From an uncultured Spirochaetaceae bacterium (GTDB lineage: Bacteria; Spirochaetota; Spirochaetia; Treponematales; Treponemataceae), in the NCBI GenBank assembly GCA_902802305.1, contig CADCLG010000006.1, positions 1 to 64,000 on the forward strand: a stretch of DNA of 64,000 nucleotides, read 5' to 3'. This document shows positions 60,126-64,000 of this stretch, piece after piece. The notes under the pieces are model-generated. The model worked only from the letters and a program-made list of their open reading frames with translations, had not been told where the DNA came from and did not search any database. The translations under genes and the position numbers were made by a program. The stretch's first letter is position 1. The number at the start of each line of letters is the position of its first letter.

Positions 60126-62006
60126 ATGAAAAAATCAAATCGTTTTTTGACTGGAATAATTGCCTTGTCTGCAATTATTTTATTCTCATGCAACAATTTA
60201 GCCGGCGGAAAAGTATTTGAAAAAGGCAGAGGCATTAATGCAGATGGAAAGGTTACTCTTTCTGTTGCTGTTGATGGAATGTATACTTCTGCTGAAATCC
60301 CTGGTGTTTCAAGAAATATTATGCCTGTAAGCTGGGATGAAGATGGTGAAAGAATACGTTCTTTAAAATATGTGCTTACAGGTTCACCTGTTGGTACTCC
60401 TTTTGCAATGACTGAAGTTCCTGCAACAGCCTGGTCTTATGATGATATCAAAGACGGAAACGCAAAGATTGACTTGGATGCTGTAGAGTGGACATTAACA
60501 TTAACTGCTTATCAGGGATATACAGATGCTGATAATCCTGGTGTAATTGCTTTACAGTCTAATCCAAAACTTGTTGATTTGAGTACAGGCGCAACTACAG
60601 TAAGCTTTGATTTGCTCCCTCCTTCAGATACAGAAGCAACTGGTGATGTAAATGTAAAGATAACATTTGAAATGCCAGCTTCCTTTGACCATGTTATTTA
60701 TGGTATTTATGCAGGAAGTCTCCCAACTTCTGATCCTGTTGATTCTACAGTTACTTCAATAACTCCAATTACTGCAAAGGTTGGAGCTGGATTAACTGAA
60801 GTAGTCACAGGCAAATACAACTTTGAATACAAGACCGATAATGATAATAAAGTAAAGGCCGGAAAGTATTCTTTTAATGCTACTTTCTATGCTAAGGTAG
60901 ACGGTGCTGATAAGGTTATTTGTTTCTACAGTGATTCAATCCAGATTGATGGCGGTAACTTAACCGAAAAGACAATTAATATTTCTAAAGAAGCCTTTAA
61001 TGCTCCGGCAGTAAATCCTACATCATTGGCTGTTGCTTATTCTTACAATAATAATGACTTGAACCCTGTTGAATTGACTAACAGTACAGTTGATGGTAAA
61101 TACCTTGCAACCTTCACTTGGGATGATAAATCTGACAATGAGCTTGGTTTTGAACTTGTTATCACTGATGTTGCTGAAGCTGCTGCCGATCCAACATATG
61201 AACCAGCTAAATATACTGCTGCTTCAACTCTTAAAGCCGGAAGCCTTTCAGCATCTTCAGAAACAGCTACAGTTGAACTTGAAACTGGTAAAGAATATTC
61301 TGCTAAGATTCGTGCAGTTAACAACTTTACTACAACAAGTCCAGTAGACTCTGACTATTACTCTACAACAGAAAGAATCTTCCTCTTCACTGTTGCTTAT
61401 AATTTGGATCATGGAAAGATTCAGAAGGATGCTTCTACTTCAACCGCAGATTCAATAGTTACTTATGTTGTTCCTTGTACACCTTACACATCAAGTCCTG
61501 TTCTTCCTGATTTGATTACAAAGGTAGCTGATACAGTTGTTTATCCTTACGTATTCAGAACAGACTATAAGTTCTTGAAGTGGTATGAAAGTGCTCCTAC
61601 AGATGAAGCTTATACTGCAATTACAGTACCATCTGCTGGCAATATCGTTCTTACAGCATACTGGCAGTCTGAACTTGGAGTAACAATTAATACACCTGAC
61701 TATTCAACTATTTCAGATTATGCTCTTGTAAAAGATTATGCAGAAGCAGCTGTTTATGAAGTAGATGGAAAAACGATTAATACAGTAACCCTTACTCCAA
61801 ATAATGGTCTTACTGATGTAGAATGGACAATCCAGAATTATACTGATTCTTCAGAAATTATAACAGGAAAATCTGTTGACGGAGCAACTAAAGCTCTGAC
61901 CTGGACAATCACTGGTGTTGATGCAGCTACTTATCGCATCGCCGTAAGCGGTACATATAATGGTGAAAACGTAACCGGCAACATCTACATCAAGATTACA
62001 AGATAG
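60126..62006 (+). CDS. Surface-type lipoprotein with InlB-like repeat
   Basis: A 626-residue lipoprotein (signal ending ILFSC). It opens with a short conserved-looking MKKSNRFLTGIIALS segment, then beta domains: VTLSVAVDGMYTSAEIPGVSRNI, VNVKITFEMPASFDHVIYGIYAG, a fibronectin-like part (TVELETGKEYSAKIRAVNNFTT), an InlB-type repeat (YKFLKWYESAPTDEAYTAI with IVLTAYW) and a C-terminal immunoglobulin-like domain. It resembles the 1288-aa lipoprotein in domain type but has no TTCAG repeat in front; instead CCTATACT and AGTATAGG form a hairpin directly before GCAAGGAG. Confidence 0.8.
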   Translation: MKKSNRFLTGIIALSAIILFSCNNLAGGKVFEKGRGINADGKVTLSVAVDGMYTSAEIPGVSRNIMPVSWDEDGERIRSLKYVLTGSPVGTPFAMTEVPATAWSYDDIKDGNAKIDLDAVEWTLTLTAYQGYTDADNPGVIALQSNPKLVDLSTGATTVSFDLLPPSDTEATGDVNVKITFEMPASFDHVIYGIYAGSLPTSDPVDSTVTSITPITAKVGAGLTEVVTGKYNFEYKTDNDNKVKAGKYSFNATFYAKVDGADKVICFYSDSIQIDGGNLTEKTINISKEAFNAPAVNPTSLAVAYSYNNNDLNPVELTNSTVDGKYLATFTWDDKSDNELGFELVITDVAEAAADPTYEPAKYTAASTLKAGSLSASSETATVELETGKEYSAKIRAVNNFTTTSPVDSDYYSTTERIFLFTVAYNLDHGKIQKDASTSTADSIVTYVVPCTPYTSSPVLPDLITKVADTVVYPYVFRTDYKFLKWYESAPTDEAYTAITVPSAGNIVLTAYWQSELGVTINTPDYSTISDYALVKDYAEAAVYEVDGKTINTVTLTPNNGLTDVEWTIQNYTDSSEIITGKSVDGATKALTWTITGVDAATYRIAVSGTYNGENVTGNIYIKITR

Positions 62007-62028
62007 TATTTTGTAATTCTTTCTATCA

Positions 62029-62062
62029 AACGCTCCTTGAATTATCGGGGAGCGTTTTTTTT
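62029..62062 (+). terminator. Terminator of the 626-aa lipoprotein gene
   Basis: AACGCTCC (62029-62036) pairs with GGAGCGTT (62049-62056) and the stem runs into eight T. Confidence 0.85.
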
Positions 62063-62084
62063 ATGTGTGTGTGGGGGATTGTAA

Positions 62085-63029
62085 TTACTCTATTTCAAGA
62101 GCAAGTTGCTTTACTTCTTCTACAGAAAGGCTTTGTGCTTGAGCAATTTGTTCGTATGTTCCGAGTTTCATTCTTAGAAGATTTTTAGCGGCTTCAATTC
62201 TACCTTCCTTCAGTCCTTCTTCTCTGCCTACGGCTATGCCTTCTTCACGTCCTTCTTTCAGCCCTTGCTTTCTTGCGAATATTCTGACTTTTTCTTTTTC
62301 TTCTTCCAAAACATCAGTGAAAAACATATACTCGTCCTCCCATTTGGTGTTCTGTTTTGCAGTTTTTACGTTTTCCTCAAGCCTGCGGGAAAAATCTGTG
62401 GTGGCCTTGTTTGTCTGGATAAACTCCATCAGCCCCCGCAAATCTTCGTTATCCGCTACCTTATATGCTTTACAATTATAAAATACTTTGTGGCTTCTGT
62501 CATCATAAAGAAAGTCAGGCTTTTCAAAAAAGGTTTGCTTTACAGTGTAGACAGGAAGCTTGCAATGAAATGGATCCCCCGTGCAGATAAACAGAATATA
62601 GCTTTCCTTGAGTTTTGAAAACTTTGTCCTCTTTTTGGTGGTTGCGGCATCCATCGCTCCCTGATAAAATCTTGCCCTCATAGGAAGATTAGTAAAATCC
62701 GAAGTCTGTATTTCTATGTCGAAGGTACGGTTGGAATCTTTTAAGAAAACATCAAGTCGTATGCTTCTTCCTTTGTATGAAGGGTGAAACTCCTTTTCTG
62801 TAGACAAATATTCGATTTTCCCGATTTTAATTGGAAGAAGAATCTCCAGAAGCTGGCGGCAGATTGATTCGTCCTCCATGATTTTACAGAAGAGAAAGTT
62901 GTCTGCAAAGGTCAATTCCTCCCAGGATTTTGAGAACTGACCGCCCAAAGTAATTTCATCATCAAAATCATCAATGTCAAAATCTTCAATTTCTTTAGAT
63001 TTGTCCAGATTATTTGTAATTAAACTCAT
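62085..63029 (-). CDS. Rpn-type PD-(D/E)XK recombination-promoting nuclease
   Basis: A 314-residue protein of the Rpn/PDDEXK nuclease-transposase family. The N-terminal half includes FADNFLFCKIMEDESICRQLLEILL and the nuclease site RLDVFLKDSNRTFDIEIQ (Asp, Asp-Glu-x-Gln). The C-terminal part has the family's charged repeat KQGLKEGREEGIAVGREEGLKEGRIEAAK, then SVEEVKQLALEIE. These proteins cut DNA and promote recA-independent recombination, and vary greatly in copy number. The start at 63029 follows GAGGAGG. Confidence 0.9.
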   Translation of the reverse strand: MSLITNNLDKSKEIEDFDIDDFDDEITLGGQFSKSWEELTFADNFLFCKIMEDESICRQLLEILLPIKIGKIEYLSTEKEFHPSYKGRSIRLDVFLKDSNRTFDIEIQTSDFTNLPMRARFYQGAMDAATTKKRTKFSKLKESYILFICTGDPFHCKLPVYTVKQTFFEKPDFLYDDRSHKVFYNCKAYKVADNEDLRGLMEFIQTNKATTDFSRRLEENVKTAKQNTKWEDEYMFFTDVLEEEKEKVRIFARKQGLKEGREEGIAVGREEGLKEGRIEAAKNLLRMKLGTYEQIAQAQSLSVEEVKQLALEIE

Positions 63030-63068
63030 AAAACCTCCTCGTCGGATACAATTAAAAAAAATACAATT

Positions 63069-63138
63069 CTCAGTTTGCCTGCAAACTGAGTAAGCAGCTG
63101 GTATCAGTGTCCAATAAAGTATCAATGTCTAGCTGCTT
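63069..63138. repeat. Paired inverted repeats upstream of the Rpn gene
   Basis: CTCAGTTTGC-CT-GCAAACTGAG (63069-63090) is a perfect hairpin; AAGCAGCT (63092-63099) and AGCTGCTT (63131-63138) flank a further 31 bases. On the minus strand they lie 40-110 bases before the nuclease gene. Could be an element end, operator or terminator. Confidence 0.6.
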
Positions 63139-63230
63139 TACCTATTTATTAGTAAAAAATTGAAGATTTCGGACCATTTTAAGAGAAAAAAATTATAATT
63201 TTTTGTTATTAAGAAAATCTGGGTATTTAA

Positions 63231-63352
63231 ATGCGACGGGCAAAGGCATGGAGCAACCGCGTAGCGGACCCCCGAAGGCTGAACTTGTTTCAGACGAGGA
63301 GGTTGACCGTTAGGGAATTGCGGAACGCCGTCTGGATGTAAGAATTTTGCCC
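63231..63352. repeat. GC-rich non-coding element 2
   Basis: About 120 bases markedly richer in GC than neighbours, with CCGC-GTA-GCGG (63260-63270 area) and other short self-complementary pieces, ending before an AT-rich promoter. No gene is apparent. Shares word-level similarity (CCGCTAC, TTCAGCC, GTCTGAA) with the MFS insertion, pointing to one dispersed repeat family. Confidence 0.45.
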
Positions 63353-63383
63353 CTGATTACTAAAAATATACGGAATTTATCCA

Positions 63384-63412
63384 TTGTGAAAAATCCTCGT
63401 ATGCAGTATAAT
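63384..63412 (+). promoter_or_regulatory. Promoter of the DUF1846 gene
   Basis: TTGTGA (63384-63389), 17 bases, TATAAT (63407-63412). ATG follows after 11 bases; the 5' leader would be only about five bases with no ribosome site. Confidence 0.65.
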
Positions 63413-63423
63413 TTAATTCCGTT

Positions 63424-64000
63424 ATGAAAAACGGATTCGATAATGATAAATACCTGAAAATTCAATCAGAACACATTAAGGAAAGGATTGCCAAATTTGG
63501 TGATAAACTCTATCTGGAATTTGGCGGAAAGCTTTTTGACGATTATCATGCTTCCCGCGTTCTTCCGGGATTTCAGCCAGACAGTAAATTAAAAATGCTT
63601 ATGCAGCTTGCTGATGTTGCAGAAATTGTTATTGTTATCAGTGCTGTTGATATTGAGAAAAATAAAATTCGCGGGGATTTGGGCATTACTTACGACCAGG
63701 ATGTTCTCCGTCTGCGGGATGAATTCCAGAGTCGCGGGCTGATGGTAGGCAGTGTTGTTATTACTCATTACACTGGCCAGGAAGCTGCAAAAGCCTTTAG
63801 AAACAAGCTCAAAAAAATGAATATCAAGGCTTATTATCATTATACGATTGCCGGTTATCCTTCAAATGTTGCATTAATCGACAGTGATGAAGGTTACGGT
63901 AAAAACGATTATATCGAAACTACCCGCCCTTTGGTTGTTGTTACAGCCCCTGGTCCTGGTTCTGGAAAAATGGCTACCTGTTTGAGCCAGCTTTATCATG
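63424..64000 (+). CDS. DUF1846-family protein (3' truncated)
   Basis: The first 192 residues of a protein that runs off the window. [50 protein letters not shown], then [19 protein letters not shown] and [22 protein letters not shown] are recognisable as the DUF1846 family, whose full members are about 500 residues. The loop GPGSGK resembles a nucleotide-binding P-loop. Biochemical role unknown. Near-leaderless start under a good promoter. Confidence 0.88.
   Translation, partial: MKNGFDNDKYLKIQSEHIKERIAKFGDKLYLEFGGKLFDDYHASRVLPGFQPDSKLKMLMQLADVAEIVIVISAVDIEKNKIRGDLGITYDQDVLRLRDEFQSRGLMVGSVVITHYTGQEAAKAFRNKLKKMNIKAYYHYTIAGYPSNVALIDSDEGYGKNDYIETTRPLVVVTAPGPGSGKMATCLSQLYH

Overview
The window looks like chromosome of a host-associated Treponema (Spirochaetes), probably a glycan-using gut or rumen species. 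This rests on gene content, not a database search: many short-signal lipoproteins with loose spirochaetal lipoboxes, a bactofilin/M23/YaaR-like/RicT (PSP1) block, an LptC-LptA-LptB block, FIST plus soluble chemoreceptor signalling, a Zn ABC transporter behind a Fur-family regulator, and several glycoside hydrolases (GH2, GH43, GH5, GH16). Base composition is AT-rich and tRNA-Ser is followed directly by the SRP RNA. The sequence starts inside one gene and ends inside another (DUF1846 family).

Layout. 0-1.5 kb: small exported/lipoprotein genes. 1.7-10.4 kb: five tandem, divergent S41-type serine-peptidase paralogues with signal peptides, interspersed with three small membrane proteins. 10.5-12.9 kb: flavodoxin-like reductase, two adjacent large nested palindromes, Fe-S aldo/keto reductase. 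12.9-17.5 kb: LPS-transport-like genes, glutamate dehydrogenase, acyl-ACP thioesterase. 17.6-23.2 kb: GH2, SRP RNA, tRNA-Ser, GH43 with a LacI-type operator. 23.2-27.5 kb: a three-gene glycerol-3-phosphate-dehydrogenase-like flavoprotein operon and a WecA/MraY-type transferase. 27.6-34.2 kb: YchF, GH5, GH16, Pta, soluble MCP and FIST protein. 34.5-35.3 kb: Phd/PIN toxin-antitoxin pair with a clear promoter and operator. 35.3-46.8 kb: two very large surface-type lipoproteins flanking an MFS transporter, a Sel1 protein and an OLD-type ATPase/nuclease. 46.8-52.4 kb: cell-shape and housekeeping genes. 52.4-62 kb: SH3-like exported pair, zinc-uptake operon, WD40 protein, lipoproteins. 62-64 kb: Rpn-type nuclease, GC-rich spacer, partial DUF1846 gene.

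The most unusual signal is shared by the two large lipoprotein genes at 35365-37944 and 42468-46334. Each is preceded, on the minus strand, by a promoter, a short translated leader containing a pure 5-bp tandem repeat (TTCAG unit; about 10.6 copies in one, 29.6 in the other), three stop codons in the three frames at conserved places (one right after the repeat, two at the foot of a hairpin), and then an intrinsic-terminator hairpin with a U-run before the structural gene. Because the unit is 5 bp, copy-number change moves the ribosome's stopping point relative to the terminator. I propose a phase-variable attenuator: slipped-strand mispairing that sets whether transcription reads into a surface lipoprotein gene. 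The elements are seen; the mechanism is inferred.

A second recurring pattern is a -10 box lying only 6-8 bases from a start codon without a ribosome-binding site (GH2, GH43, GH16, the glycerol-3-P dehydrogenase-like gene, OLD and others), suggesting leaderless mRNAs.
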